From positions 2,666,001 to 2,730,000 of the forward strand of contig NZ_CP137142.1 in NCBI RefSeq assembly GCF_045287255.1: DNA of 64,000 bases, in the 5' to 3' direction. Below, piece by piece: positions 52,174 to 60,733 of the stretch (position 1 is its first letter; every line of letters starts with the position of its first letter). Both the position numbers and the translations under genes were made by a program. This stretch comes from Henriciella sp045287255. Lineage in GTDB: Bacteria > Pseudomonadota > Alphaproteobacteria > Caulobacterales > Hyphomonadaceae. The notes under the pieces were generated by a model. It worked only from the letters and a program-made list of their open reading frames with translations. It did no database searches and was not told the origin of the DNA.

Positions 52174-53130
52174 ATGCCTACGACTTATCTCGATTTCGAA
52201 AAGCCACTCGCCGAACTTGAAACCAAGATCGCCGAGCTTGAAGCCGTCTCTTCTCAGGAAGATGCACCGCAAATCTCTGACGAGCTGACACGCTTGCGCG
52301 AGAAAGCCGCCAAGCAACTAAAAGACACCTACGCCTCGCTCACGCCGTGGCGCAAAACACAGGTCGCGCGCCACCCAGAGCGCCCGCACTTTACCGATTA
52401 TGTCAGCCAACTGTTTGAAGACTATCAGGAACTCGCTGGGGATCGTGTCTTCGGTAATGACGAGGCCGTTCTGGGCGGTCTTGCGCGTTTCAATGGTCAA
52501 TCTGTCGTAGTCATGGGCCATGAAAAGGGCCGCACAACTGAAAGCCGCTTGCGCCATAATTTCGGCATGGCGCACCCTGAAGGCTATCGCAAGGCGGTAC
52601 GCCTGATGAACCTTGCCGAGCGCTTTAAGCTCCCTGTGATCACCTTCGTAGACACTGCAGGTGCCTTCCCGGGGAAAGCTGGCGAAGAGCGCGGCCAGGC
52701 CGAAGCCATTGCCCGCTCGACCGAGCGCTGCCTGACCCTGTCTGTCCCGATGGTTTCACTCATCATTGGTGAGGGCGGCTCTGGCGGTGCCATCGCGATT
52801 GCTGCAGCCAATAAAGTCCTGATGATGGAGCATTCTATCTATTCCGTGATTTCGCCGGAAGGCTGCGCCTCAATCCTTTATCGTGACGCCGCCAAAGCCA
52901 AAGACGCCGCCGAAGCGATGAAAATCACCGCCCGCGACCTCAGGAAAATGGGCGTGGTCGATGATGTCGTGAAAGAGCCAGTCGGCGGTGCCCATCGCGA
53001 CATGGAAAAAGCGATCAAAGCCGCGGGCAAAGCCATTCAGAAATCTCTGGATACCCTCAGCGGTCTGTCCGAGCTTGAATTAAAGCAGCAACGCCGTGAT
53101 CGTTTCTACGCCATCGGCCGCGAACTATAA
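52174..53130 (+). CDS. accA: Acetyl-CoA carboxylase carboxyltransferase subunit alpha
   Basis: The 318-residue subunit has the N-terminal YLDFEKPLAELETKI and the carboxyltransferase core: HPEGYRKAVRLMNLAERF, FVDTAGAFPGKAGEERGQAEAIA and GEGGSGGAIAIAAANKVLM with the oxyanion glycines. With AccD it transfers CO2 from biotin to acetyl-CoA, the first step of fatty acid synthesis. accD is elsewhere, as is usual. Confidence 0.97.
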   Translation: MPTTYLDFEKPLAELETKIAELEAVSSQEDAPQISDELTRLREKAAKQLKDTYASLTPWRKTQVARHPERPHFTDYVSQLFEDYQELAGDRVFGNDEAVLGGLARFNGQSVVVMGHEKGRTTESRLRHNFGMAHPEGYRKAVRLMNLAERFKLPVITFVDTAGAFPGKAGEERGQAEAIARSTERCLTLSVPMVSLIIGEGGSGGAIAIAAANKVLMMEHSIYSVISPEGCASILYRDAAKAKDAAEAMKITARDLRKMGVVDDVVKEPVGGAHRDMEKAIKAAGKAIQKSLDTLSGLSELELKQQRRDRFYAIGREL

Positions 53131-53228
53131 GGCTTCATAACAGGCTAAACCCAAAGGTCTCATTGCCAGTTTCGCCTGCCTCCGTTAGGGGTCAGCGCGA
53201 AAACTTAATGGTAGACAGGAGACCTCAT

Positions 53229-54191
53229 ATGGCCCGCAAAAAAATCGCTCTCATCGGTTCCGGTATGATTGGCGGCACGCTCGCGCATGTTGCAGCGCGT
53301 GAAGAGCTTGGCGACGTCGTTCTTTTTGATATTGCTGAAGGTCTCCCACAGGGCAAAGCCCTCGACATTTGTGAGTCCACACCGGTCTTTAATGCGTCCG
53401 TCGAGCTGAAAGGCGCAAATGACTATGCCGATATTGCTGGCGCTGATGTTTGCATCGTCACCGCGGGTGTCGCGCGCAAGCCGGGTATGAGCCGCGATGA
53501 CCTGCTCGGCATCAACCTGAAAGTGATGAAAGCCGTTGGCGAAGGCATTGCTGCGCACGCGCCAGACGCTTTCGTAATCTGTATCACCAACCCACTCGAC
53601 GCGATGGTTTGGGCACTGCAGCAATTCTCTGGCCTGCCAACCAATAAAGTTGTCGGTATGGCCGGTGTGCTCGACTCCAGCCGTTTTGCGTACTTCCTGT
53701 CTGAAGCGACAGGCGTATCCGTTGCTGACATTCACGCCTGGACGCTTGCCGGTCACGGCGACTCCATGGTGCCAATGGTGCGTCACTCAACCGTTGGCGG
53801 CCTGCCTTTGCCACAGCTCGTAAAGCAAGGTTGGATGACCCAAGAAAAACTCGACGCGATTGTTGACCGTACCCGCAAAGGCGGCGGCGAGATTGTTGCG
53901 CTTCTGAAAACGGGTTCGGCCTATTACGCACCAGCCGAAAGCGCGATTTCCATGGCGAAGTCTTACCTCTTCGATCAGAAGCGCGTTCTGCCTTCTGCAG
54001 CCTGGTGTGATGGCCAATATGGCCTCAATGGCATCTATGTTGGCGTCCCAACGCTGATCGGTGCTGGCGGTGCAGAAAAAGTCGTCGAATTCGACTTTAA
54101 TGACGATGAAGAGAAGATGTTCATGACCTCTGTTGAGGCTGTGAAGGGTCTGGTTGAAACCTGTAAAGGTATTGACCCAAGCCTCGCCTAA
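53229..54191 (+). CDS. mdh: Malate dehydrogenase, LDH-like NAD type
   Basis: The 320-residue TCA enzyme has GSGMIGGTLAHVA for NAD binding, Arg residues in VARKPGMSRDDLL, the NPLDAMVW segment, and the active-site His in LAGHGDSMVPM. The start at 53229 follows CAGGAGACC; the longer frame lacks similarity. The downstream GNAT gene begins 1 nt after the stop. Confidence 0.97.
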   Translation: MARKKIALIGSGMIGGTLAHVAAREELGDVVLFDIAEGLPQGKALDICESTPVFNASVELKGANDYADIAGADVCIVTAGVARKPGMSRDDLLGINLKVMKAVGEGIAAHAPDAFVICITNPLDAMVWALQQFSGLPTNKVVGMAGVLDSSRFAYFLSEATGVSVADIHAWTLAGHGDSMVPMVRHSTVGGLPLPQLVKQGWMTQEKLDAIVDRTRKGGGEIVALLKTGSAYYAPAESAISMAKSYLFDQKRVLPSAAWCDGQYGLNGIYVGVPTLIGAGGAEKVVEFDFNDDEEKMFMTSVEAVKGLVETCKGIDPSLA

Positions 54192-54192
54192 T

Positions 54193-54729
54193 ATGCTTGA
54201 ACGCCCGGTCATTGAAACGGAACGCTTAATCCTGCGCCCACCGGCGGCGCAGGATTTTGAAGGTTGGGCCAAGATGCACGAGGATGGTGACGCGATGAAA
54301 TTCATCGGCGGGGCTATGCATCCAGCCCAAGTCTGGCGCGTTATGGCAACTATGATTGGCCACTGGCATATCCGTGGCTATGGGATGTTCTCATGGATTG
54401 AAAAGGAAACCGGCCAGTGGATCGGTCGCGGTGGCCCATGGAACCCACATGGCTGGCCACAAGCCGAGATTGGCTGGGGCCTTATGTCATCCAAAATGGG
54501 AAAGGGTTACGCCTTAGAAGCCGCAACCGCCTCAATTGAGTTTGCGATTGATCAACTCGGCTGGACAGATATCGTCCACTGTATTGATCGCAACAATGTT
54601 AGCTCGATCAAACTTGCCGAGCGCCTTGGCTCAAGCTTCAGGGCAGAGATTGATCCACCCAAGCCTTATACGGGCGAGAAATGGGTAATGTACGGCCAAA
54701 CAGCTAAAGCCTGGCAGGCTAATCGATAA
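54193..54729 (+). CDS. GNAT family N-acetyltransferase
   Basis: The 178-residue protein opens ERPVIETERLILRPPAAQDFEGWAKM, a RimJ/RimL-like GNAT start, and contains EIGWGLMSSKMGKGYALEAATA, the acetyl-CoA site, and NVSSIKLAERLGSSF. It begins 1 nt after mdh, so likely co-expressed with it. This repeats the pattern of icd followed by a GNAT gene. Confidence 0.86.
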   Translation: MLERPVIETERLILRPPAAQDFEGWAKMHEDGDAMKFIGGAMHPAQVWRVMATMIGHWHIRGYGMFSWIEKETGQWIGRGGPWNPHGWPQAEIGWGLMSSKMGKGYALEAATASIEFAIDQLGWTDIVHCIDRNNVSSIKLAERLGSSFRAEIDPPKPYTGEKWVMYGQTAKAWQANR

Positions 54730-54795
54730 CGGCTTTGTTATTCGGCTCCATGGCCCTGTTTCGCTAAACGGGCTTCACAATTTAAGGAGTCTCTC

Positions 54796-55356
54796 ATGAT
54801 GCGTTCAATTCTCGCTGCCGCTGCAACCGCAGCTCTTATTATGCCTGCTATGGCCGAAGATACCCAAATCGGCCCAACCGTTGGCGAAGCCGCTCCAGCC
54901 TTTGCTGCTGTTGCAGCCGATGGCACAGCCGTTGATCTCGCAGCTATCTCTGGTTCCGAAGGCGCGATTCTGGTTTTCTCACGCTCGCTCGACTGGTGTC
55001 CGTTCTGTAAAACGCAAGCCACGGATCTGGAAACAGCTGCCGCTGACCTGACCGAAGCAGGCTGGGCACTGAACCTGATCACTTATGATACGCCGGAAAC
55101 CCTACAAGCCTTTGGTGAAGCAGAGGGCCTGTCCTACACCCTGCTTTCCGATACTGATTCAGCGATGATTGATGCTTTCGGTCTTCGTAACGCTGAAGTC
55201 CCTGCCGGCAGCCGCTTTGATGGTATCCCGCACCCAGCCATCGTCTATGTCAGCGCGGATGGCAATGTTGAAGCCGTTCTTCGCGAAGAGGGCTATAAAG
55301 ATCGCCCGGCAAATGAAGTCGTGATCAGCACGGCTCAAAGTCTCACTGTTCAATAA
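54796..55356 (+). CDS. Exported redoxin (AhpC/TSA-like) with CxxC site
   Basis: The 186-residue protein has a signal peptide ending IMPAMAE, then the thioredoxin-fold domain GEAAPAFAAVAADGTAVDL, active-site SLDWCPFCKTQA with Cys-Pro-Phe-Cys, and IPHPAIVYVSADG. It probably acts in the periplasm as a peroxiredoxin-like thiol reductase. AAGGAG precedes the start. A perfect inverted repeat follows 10 nt after the stop. Confidence 0.85.
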   Translation: MMRSILAAAATAALIMPAMAEDTQIGPTVGEAAPAFAAVAADGTAVDLAAISGSEGAILVFSRSLDWCPFCKTQATDLETAAADLTEAGWALNLITYDTPETLQAFGEAEGLSYTLLSDTDSAMIDAFGLRNAEVPAGSRFDGIPHPAIVYVSADGNVEAVLREEGYKDRPANEVVISTAQSLTVQ

Positions 55357-55365
55357 ACCTGATAT

Positions 55366-55400
55366 ATGCGGATCAGGAATATCTGTTTCCTGATCCGCAT
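55366..55400. terminator. Perfect 14-bp inverted repeat after the redoxin gene
   Basis: ATGCGGATCAGGAA (55366-55379) pairs without mismatch with 55387-55400 around a 7-nt loop. It is 10 nt after the stop. No T-tract follows on either strand, so termination or mRNA stabilisation are both possible. Confidence 0.6.
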
Positions 55401-55454
55401 GCCTACTGCTTGAAAAGCACATGAATAGCTTTGGGGTGAACAAAGGAGAGCCCC

Positions 55455-56045
55455 ATGCCCAATCATATTCTGCATATTAATGCATCTGCGCGGATCGCCG
55501 GATCACAGTCACGCGTTCTATCCGAAAAACTTATCAATCGTTTACGCACGGCTGGCGCGCAGATCACACAGCGCGATATTGGTCAAACGCCACCCCAGAT
55601 CATCACCGAAGATTGGGTAACCGCGAACTTTACCCCTGAAGAAGATCGCACAGCCCAGCAGCGCGAGATACTCGCCCCTTCCGATCGCCTGGTTGCCGAA
55701 ATTGAAGCCGCGGACACGCTCGTCATCGGGCTACCCATCTATAATTTCGGCGTACCGGCTGCTTTCAAAGCATGGGTTGACCAAATCGCCCGCGCCGGAA
55801 GAACCTTCAAATATTCAGCTTCCGGACCCGTCGGCCTGCTGGAAGGCAAGAAAGCCTATATCGTGATTGCCTCTGGCGGCACGAAATCCGGCTCAGAGAT
55901 CGATTTTGCAACCCCTTACATTCGCCATGTCCTGGGTTTCATTGGCATCACGGATGTCGAGATTATCACCGCTGATCAGCTTGCGCTTGATCCAGAGGCA
56001 ACATTGAAAGCTGCTAATGAGGCAATCGAGCAGCTCGCCGCCTAA
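55455..56045 (+). CDS. azoR: FMN-dependent NADH-azoreductase
   Basis: The 196-residue flavodoxin-like protein has INASARIAGSQSRVL for phosphate binding, the IGLPIYNFGVPAAFKAWVDQIARAGRTF segment, and IASGGTKSGS, all typical of AcpD/AzoR. It reduces azo compounds and quinones with NADH. GGAG precedes the start. The 3' end overlaps the convergent oxygenase gene by 4 nt. Confidence 0.92.
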   Translation: MPNHILHINASARIAGSQSRVLSEKLINRLRTAGAQITQRDIGQTPPQIITEDWVTANFTPEEDRTAQQREILAPSDRLVAEIEAADTLVIGLPIYNFGVPAAFKAWVDQIARAGRTFKYSASGPVGLLEGKKAYIVIASGGTKSGSEIDFATPYIRHVLGFIGITDVEIITADQLALDPEATLKAANEAIEQLAA

Positions 56046-56788
56046 AGCGGATCGTCCCGTAACCAGCCCACAATCGAATAGCGCCCGTCTCCGGCAAATG
56101 CGGAGACGGGGCTGACCGCATGGACCTTACGACCATTAAAGATGGTCAGCGTATTCCAGCGCGGCACCCAGGCACTGGTCACATCCGTGGTGGTCCGGTC
56201 GATAAACTGCAAAAGTCCGCCCCAATCGGTCTGCCAGTTTGGACAAAAACTTAGCGTATAAGCAGCCCGGCGTTCATTCTGGCTACCTTCATCGACATGG
56301 CGGGTGAGGAAACTACCGGCATCAAAAAAGGTCGCTTGCGCATCAATTTGCGTTAGCGGCGTGACGCCAATCACTTTTTCCCCGAAATCCAGAAAAGCGC
56401 GCGAGCCCAGAAATTTCGTAATCTCGTGCACAGGGTGGCCGGTATCACGGCCCTCCCGCAAGGCATGGCTCATCTGGTAACCCTTATAACAATAACCGAT
56501 ATTCCGGGTCGCAAGTCGCATAATGCCAGCCATACGGCGCTGCATTTCCTGGGGCCCAAGGCGATTAGCCTCCTCACGCGAGAGCTGAACGACACCGCTT
56601 TCCGGATCAACATAAATCAGGTGCCAGGGAATGGTTTGCCGTAACAGATCAGAAATCGCTTTCGCTGTCTCTTCAGCGAAAATACCTTTGATCTGAACAA
56701 ACTCATCACGCTGATACTGCGCGGCCAGCGTATCAAGATCGAGGTCCGGGTTCAGTTTTAACTCGGGCAGGGCCGTTAAAGTCGTCAT
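56042..56788 (-). CDS. 2-oxoglutarate/Fe(II) oxygenase, prolyl-hydroxylase-like
   Basis: The 248-residue protein has the double-stranded beta helix with iron ligands in RHVDEGSQN (His-x-Asp) and VHAVSPV (His), and the 2OG-binding Arg in GRYSIVGWLRDD. Fe(II) oxygenases of this type resemble Ofd1/SM-20 prolyl hydroxylases; the substrate is unknown. The start at 56788 gives a family-sized protein; the longer open frame upstream is antisense to the peptidase gene. Confidence 0.85.
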   Translation of the reverse strand: MTTLTALPELKLNPDLDLDTLAAQYQRDEFVQIKGIFAEETAKAISDLLRQTIPWHLIYVDPESGVVQLSREEANRLGPQEMQRRMAGIMRLATRNIGYCYKGYQMSHALREGRDTGHPVHEITKFLGSRAFLDFGEKVIGVTPLTQIDAQATFFDAGSFLTRHVDEGSQNERRAAYTLSFCPNWQTDWGGLLQFIDRTTTDVTSAWVPRWNTLTIFNGRKVHAVSPVSAFAGDGRYSIVGWLRDDPL

Positions 56789-56867
56789 CCCCGCACACCA
56801 CTCTGGAAAGGTGCTGGACGCAAGAGGGAAATCCCTTAGGTTCCGCCCAAATACTGGAGAATTTTCG

Positions 56868-58286
56868 ATGTTGATCCGTACAATTGCAGCTGGGACTGCC
56901 CTTACCCTTTCTTGTCTACCGGCACTTGGCCAGACGACAGCAGAGCTACCCGCAGAGATCAATGTGAACACCAAGGTTCTGATTGAACAGGCGCTTGAAG
57001 ACGAGGTTGGTCTGAAATTCGTTGAAGACCTGACAACAGAGATTGGTCCCCGCCTAGCAGGCTCAGCCCAGGAAAAGCGCGCCCGTGACTGGTCTGTCGC
57101 CGAGCTGACCGAGCTTGGTTTCGACAATGTCCGTGTTGAGCCTTTCGCAATCCCCTTCTGGTCCCGCCTTGAGGATGAAGTGTCCATCACTGCACCTGTC
57201 CCACAGGAGATTGTTGCCACCGCTTTGGGGGGCTCAGCTGAAACAGAAGAAGGCGGTGTCGAAGCAAACGTCATCCGGTTCGCAGACATGCGCGCGCTCT
57301 CCAGCGCGAATCCAGAAGCCGTTGAAGGTAAGATCGTCTTTATTGATGAGGGGATGACCCGCACCATGACCGGCGCTGGCTACGGCATGGCTGTGCGGAA
57401 ACGCAGCCAGTGCGCCCGTGTTGCCGCTGAAAAAGGCGCGCTTGCCTGCCTGATCCGTTCGGTTGGGACGCAGCCACACCGGATGCCCCATACTGGCATC
57501 ATGGCCCGTGATGGCGCAGAAGGTGCGCTGGCCGCCGCGGCTATTTCAGGCCCAGATGCTGATCAATTGACCCGCCTGCTGGAGCGCGGTCCGGTTCAGG
57601 TACGCGTCAACATCCAGACCGATATCCGCCCCAATGCGCCATCCGGCAATGTTATTGCTGAAGTCGCTGGCACAGACCTGAAAGATGAGATCGTCCTGAT
57701 CGGCTGCCATCTCGACAGCTGGGACCTGGGCACTGGCGCCCTCGATGATGCGGCCGGTTGCGGGATCGTCGTTGGTGCAGCCAAATTGATCGCAGAGCTG
57801 CCTGAACCGCCACGCCGCACGATTCGCGTTGTTCTCTATGGCGCAGAAGAGGTTGGCCTGTTTGGCGCGGATGCCTACGCCCGTCGCCACGCAGAGACCT
57901 TAAACAAGCATGTTCTGGCAGCAGAAAGCGATTTTGGCGCTGGCCCGATCTGGCAATTCCAGACCCGTTTCGGGGAGGCCGCCCTGCCCTATGGCCGTGC
58001 CATTCAACAAATTCTAATGCCGCTTGGCGTGGTACCCGGAAATAATGAAGCCTCTGGGGGGCCAGATATTGGTGTTCTGCGCCGCTCCGGTGTCCCTGTC
58101 GTCACACCTGCTCAGAATGGCCTCGATTATTTCGACTATCACCACACCCCGGATGATACATTCGACAAGATCGACCCTGAAGAGTTCCGGCAGAATGTCG
58201 CTGTCTATGCCGCCTTCACCTATATCGCGGCCCAGACCGGCTGGGACTTCCGCAAGAGTGAGGACATGCCGGTTGCAAGCCAGTAA
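56868..58286 (+). CDS. M28 family zinc peptidase, exported
   Basis: The 472-residue protein has a signal peptide (LTLSCLPALGQ), a PA-type insertion domain (about residues 115-240) and the M28 catalytic domain: metal ligands in GCHLDSWD (His), GALDDAAG (Asp), YGAEEVGL (Glu-Glu), AAESDFG (Asp) and YHHTPDD (His). It is probably a periplasmic aminopeptidase or carboxypeptidase of the plasma-glutamate-carboxypeptidase group. The start at 56868 follows GGAG. It overlaps the next gene by 14 nt. Confidence 0.9.
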   Translation: MLIRTIAAGTALTLSCLPALGQTTAELPAEINVNTKVLIEQALEDEVGLKFVEDLTTEIGPRLAGSAQEKRARDWSVAELTELGFDNVRVEPFAIPFWSRLEDEVSITAPVPQEIVATALGGSAETEEGGVEANVIRFADMRALSSANPEAVEGKIVFIDEGMTRTMTGAGYGMAVRKRSQCARVAAEKGALACLIRSVGTQPHRMPHTGIMARDGAEGALAAAAISGPDADQLTRLLERGPVQVRVNIQTDIRPNAPSGNVIAEVAGTDLKDEIVLIGCHLDSWDLGTGALDDAAGCGIVVGAAKLIAELPEPPRRTIRVVLYGAEEVGLFGADAYARRHAETLNKHVLAAESDFGAGPIWQFQTRFGEAALPYGRAIQQILMPLGVVPGNNEASGGPDIGVLRRSGVPVVTPAQNGLDYFDYHHTPDDTFDKIDPEEFRQNVAVYAAFTYIAAQTGWDFRKSEDMPVASQ

Positions 58287-58758
58287 AGCGCTTTTCGAAA
58301 CCGTACGCTTTACGGCAGTCCATGCCCGACTGTACCCGGATGCACGGGGGACCAGCGGCCCATGGTTAGCAACAGGCGCCGTGTTAATGGCACAGCAGGC
58401 TGTGGCTCTCGCTCTAAAGGCCGCGGGTGATGTCCTCCCTGCGCAAGCTGGTGCGACCGAACTGCTTTTACGCGCAGCTAATCGCGATCGCTTGCCATCT
58501 CCATACACCCTGCCCTTTGGCTTGGCGGCTCGGCAGGGTTTTGATCGCCTGGTTGAGGCGCGGAACAGTTTCATGCATCCACGCGGGGTCGCATGGCACG
58601 TTTCGGATCACACGCTATCGCTTGGCTTACCTGTTGCCGTTCAGACCGTGCGCCATCTTGTGCTTGTGCAGCCGATTGAGCCGGGCCTGGTCGAGGACCA
58701 TGCTGGCCTTCAGGACGCTCTTGATCACATTTCTGCCCTGGCCGATTTCCTCAGCTAG
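58273..58758 (+). CDS. Hypothetical helical protein with HEPN-like RNxxxH motif
   Basis: The frame continues in phase from TTG 58273, preceded by GAGGA at good spacing, giving 161 residues and overlapping the peptidase by 14 nt. It is mainly helical and includes EARNSFMHPRG with Arg97-Asn98-x3-His102, the pattern of HEPN-superfamily nucleases, preceded by a hydrophobic helix (AVLMAQQAVALALKA). The family assignment is weak: similarity rests on one motif and the helical pattern. It is convergent with the isomerase, with 4-nt overlap. Confidence 0.6.
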   Translation: MQASKALFETVRFTAVHARLYPDARGTSGPWLATGAVLMAQQAVALALKAAGDVLPAQAGATELLLRAANRDRLPSPYTLPFGLAARQGFDRLVEARNSFMHPRGVAWHVSDHTLSLGLPVAVQTVRHLVLVQPIEPGLVEDHAGLQDALDHISALADFLS

Positions 58759-59360
58759 GCTGACGCCCTCAAAGCTTCCTCGGCATAGTCGAGGCGATCA
58801 TGCCCGAAGAACATTTCTTCACCGACAAAGAAGGTCGGTGCCCCGAAAGCGCCGCGCTCAACTGCTTCGTCTGTATTGGCCCGCAGCATGGCCTTGGTCT
58901 CTGGGTCGGTCCCGAGCGCCCATAGCTTGTCAGCATCGAACCCTTCGCTGGCAAATGCAGCTTTGAACTCGGCCTCCTCGCCGCAATTGATGCCATTCGG
59001 CTTGCCCCAAATATGCTTCCAACCTGCCATGAATAGTTTGTCCTGCTGCTCTGGGTCGTCCGCCAGTCGGATGGTTGCCCCGGTCAGTGGCCGTGTATTC
59101 ATCATCGGGAAGTGCGGATTGAAGTGCAAAGGTAGACCATAGCGCTTGGTACAGCGGGCCAGATCCTGCCCCATATACTTGCCCTTGGCCGGAACCATAC
59201 CGGGTGGGCGATTACCGGTTGCCTGCATCACCCCGCCAAGAAACATCGGGCGCAAAACAAGGTCTGCACCAGTCCTCTCAATCACACCGCGAACAACCGC
59301 TTGCGCGACATAGGCGGTTGGGCTGATATAATCAAAAAAGAATTCAAGTTTCTTGGACAT
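58755..59360 (-). CDS. 2-hydroxychromene-2-carboxylate isomerase-like (DsbA-fold)
   Basis: The 201-residue protein has the kappa-GST-like fold. FFFDYISPTAY has Ser13 in the position of the catalytic residue, and GAFGAPTFFVGEEMFFGHDRL is the conserved C-terminal signature. Glutathione-dependent isomerases of this family act in naphthalene degradation, but many homologues have other roles. It is divergent from an HxlR regulator, across a 17-nt palindrome. Confidence 0.88.
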   Translation of the reverse strand: MSKKLEFFFDYISPTAYVAQAVVRGVIERTGADLVLRPMFLGGVMQATGNRPPGMVPAKGKYMGQDLARCTKRYGLPLHFNPHFPMMNTRPLTGATIRLADDPEQQDKLFMAGWKHIWGKPNGINCGEEAEFKAAFASEGFDADKLWALGTDPETKAMLRANTDEAVERGAFGAPTFFVGEEMFFGHDRLDYAEEALRASA

Positions 59361-59373
59361 CTAACAATCCTCC

Positions 59374-59390
59374 AGTTCCAATTTGGAACT
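59374..59390. promoter_or_regulatory. Perfect 17-nt palindrome between the isomerase and HxlR genes
   Basis: AGTTCCAA-T-TTGGAACT is a perfect palindrome in the 57-nt divergent gap, 13 nt upstream of the isomerase start and 27 nt upstream of the hxlR start. Its position makes it a likely operator for the adjacent HxlR regulator. Confidence 0.75.
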
Positions 59391-59417
59391 TTATGCAAAT
59401 CAGGGTAGAGAGCAAGT

Positions 59418-59759
59418 ATGAAATGGTCTGATCTTGATGAAAATTGGTGCCCGGTCGCACGCACATTGTCTTTGGTTGGTGATCGCTGGACGCTTTTGAT
59501 CCTGCGCGATTGCTTTCTGGGTCTGTCACGATTTGATCAGTTTGCCAGCAGTACGGGCGCAACACGTCACATCGTTTCAGACCGCCTCAAGCGTCTCGTC
59601 GAGGCTAAAATTCTGGAAAAGCGTGCCTATTCAGAACGCCCAAAGCGCTACGAATACGTTCTGACAGATAAGGGCCGCGAGTTTGCACCGGCCCTTACCG
59701 CCTTCAAGGACTGGGGCAAGAAACACTTGCCGGTCCGTCGGACCAGCGGCGCGACTTAG
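59418..59759 (+). CDS. HxlR-family transcriptional regulator
   Basis: The 113-residue winged-helix regulator has the CPVARTLSLVGDRWTLLILRDCFLG signature of HxlR proteins and the DNA-binding helix ATRHIVSDRLKRL with a wing ending YEYVLTDKGREF. The Cys near the N-terminus is conserved and could sense redox or electrophiles. Most likely it controls the divergent isomerase gene. Convergent overlap of 4 nt with rbfA. Confidence 0.9.
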   Translation: MKWSDLDENWCPVARTLSLVGDRWTLLILRDCFLGLSRFDQFASSTGATRHIVSDRLKRLVEAKILEKRAYSERPKRYEYVLTDKGREFAPALTAFKDWGKKHLPVRRTSGAT

Positions 59760-60190
59760 CCTTCAGCTTCATCCTGATCTTCAGAATCATCCAAATCCCG
59801 CGCGACTTCCGCACGCCGGAATACCGCATCCATCTCGCTGGCATCATCATAGGAATGATCAGGAATGAAATGGAGCTGGGGCGTGAACTTCATCTCAATC
59901 TGGCGACCAAGCTTACCGCGCAAGAAGCCAGCCGCCCGGTTTAAAGCCTCTGAAACGGCTTCAATCTGCTCCCTCGAACTCGCGCCTAGTGGGGAACAGA
60001 AAATATTGGCATGGCGCAGATCAGGCGAGCAGCGCACCTCCCCGATCGTGACCATCACGCCCTGTAAGTCGACATCATGCAGCTCTTCCCGCGACAGGAC
60101 ATCAACCAGCGCATGCCGGATCAACTCCCCGGCGCGAAGCTGCCGCTGGCTGGGTTCACCCGTATTCTGTCCGCCACCACGTCTGGCCAT
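59756..60190 (-). CDS. rbfA: Ribosome-binding factor A
   Basis: The 144-residue protein has the KH-like fold with RQLRAGELIRHALVDVLSREEL, VTIGEVRCSPDLRHANIFCSPLG and LHFIPDHSYDDASEMDAVF. It assists maturation of the 30S subunit. The C-terminus is acidic. It follows the YcxB-like gene by 3 nt, so the order is infB, ycxB-like, rbfA. Confidence 0.94.
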   Translation of the reverse strand: MARRGGGQNTGEPSQRQLRAGELIRHALVDVLSREELHDVDLQGVMVTIGEVRCSPDLRHANIFCSPLGASSREQIEAVSEALNRAAGFLRGKLGRQIEMKFTPQLHFIPDHSYDDASEMDAVFRRAEVARDLDDSEDQDEAEG

Positions 60191-60193
60191 CGT

Positions 60194-60715
60194 CTATTTT
60201 CCTCTAAGCTGCATCTGAAAGGCTTTCAGAGCAGCTTTATTCTTTTCAAACCAGCGATCTGGAATGATCCAGGGGTCAACCCCATCAAACTGAACAATCG
60301 TATAGCCCCGCTTGTCGATGACTTTCTGCAAAGCTGAGCGTTGCACACGCACCTCTAATGGGCCTCGCTTGAGCGTCACGATCTCATCTTCAACCGTGAT
60401 TTGCGTCTCAGATTGCAACTCATTCCCGCGCCCGGCTTTGTGCCGATAGGACCAGCGCATGAAAATCAAATACCAGACAATCCCAGCAAGGGCGGCAAAA
60501 ATAGCCGAGAGCAAAAGCTGCCAGTATGGACTGAAGCCAAGTGCGCCAAACGCATTCTTGGACATCAGCGCCATACCTGCGGAAATCATCGGAGCCGTGA
60601 CGCCGGCATAGTAGAGCGCGGTTGGCCCGACAGTGCTGGTCCGGGCGGCACGGGCCAGCTTCTTGATGTCTTTCTCAAGTAGCTGGCCAGCAACAGAAAC
60701 GGGGGTGTCAGTCAT
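60194..60715 (-). CDS. Membrane protein with YcxB-like domain
   Basis: The 173-residue protein has two hydrophobic helices (about residues 34-52 and 67-88), then a C-terminal beta-rich domain (EDEIVTLKRGPLEVRVQRSALQKVIDKRGYTIVQFDGVDPWIIPDRWF) matching the YcxB-like family (PF14317). Function unknown. It is inserted between infB and rbfA, which are usually adjacent. Confidence 0.75.
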   Translation of the reverse strand: MTDTPVSVAGQLLEKDIKKLARAARTSTVGPTALYYAGVTAPMISAGMALMSKNAFGALGFSPYWQLLLSAIFAALAGIVWYLIFMRWSYRHKAGRGNELQSETQITVEDEIVTLKRGPLEVRVQRSALQKVIDKRGYTIVQFDGVDPWIIPDRWFEKNKAALKAFQMQLRGK

Positions 60716-60733
60716 ACGCCCCTCCTAGCCGAG

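Noticed and set aside
56789..57367. Upstream extension of the 2OG oxygenase frame
   Set aside because: The extra 193 codons are antisense to the peptidase signal peptide and N-terminus, and the family-sized protein starts at 56788.
58427..58966. Open frame of 179 codons on the plus strand
   Set aside because: Out of frame with the HEPN-like gene and antisense to the isomerase; composition is Arg/Ser/Leu-rich shadow sequence.
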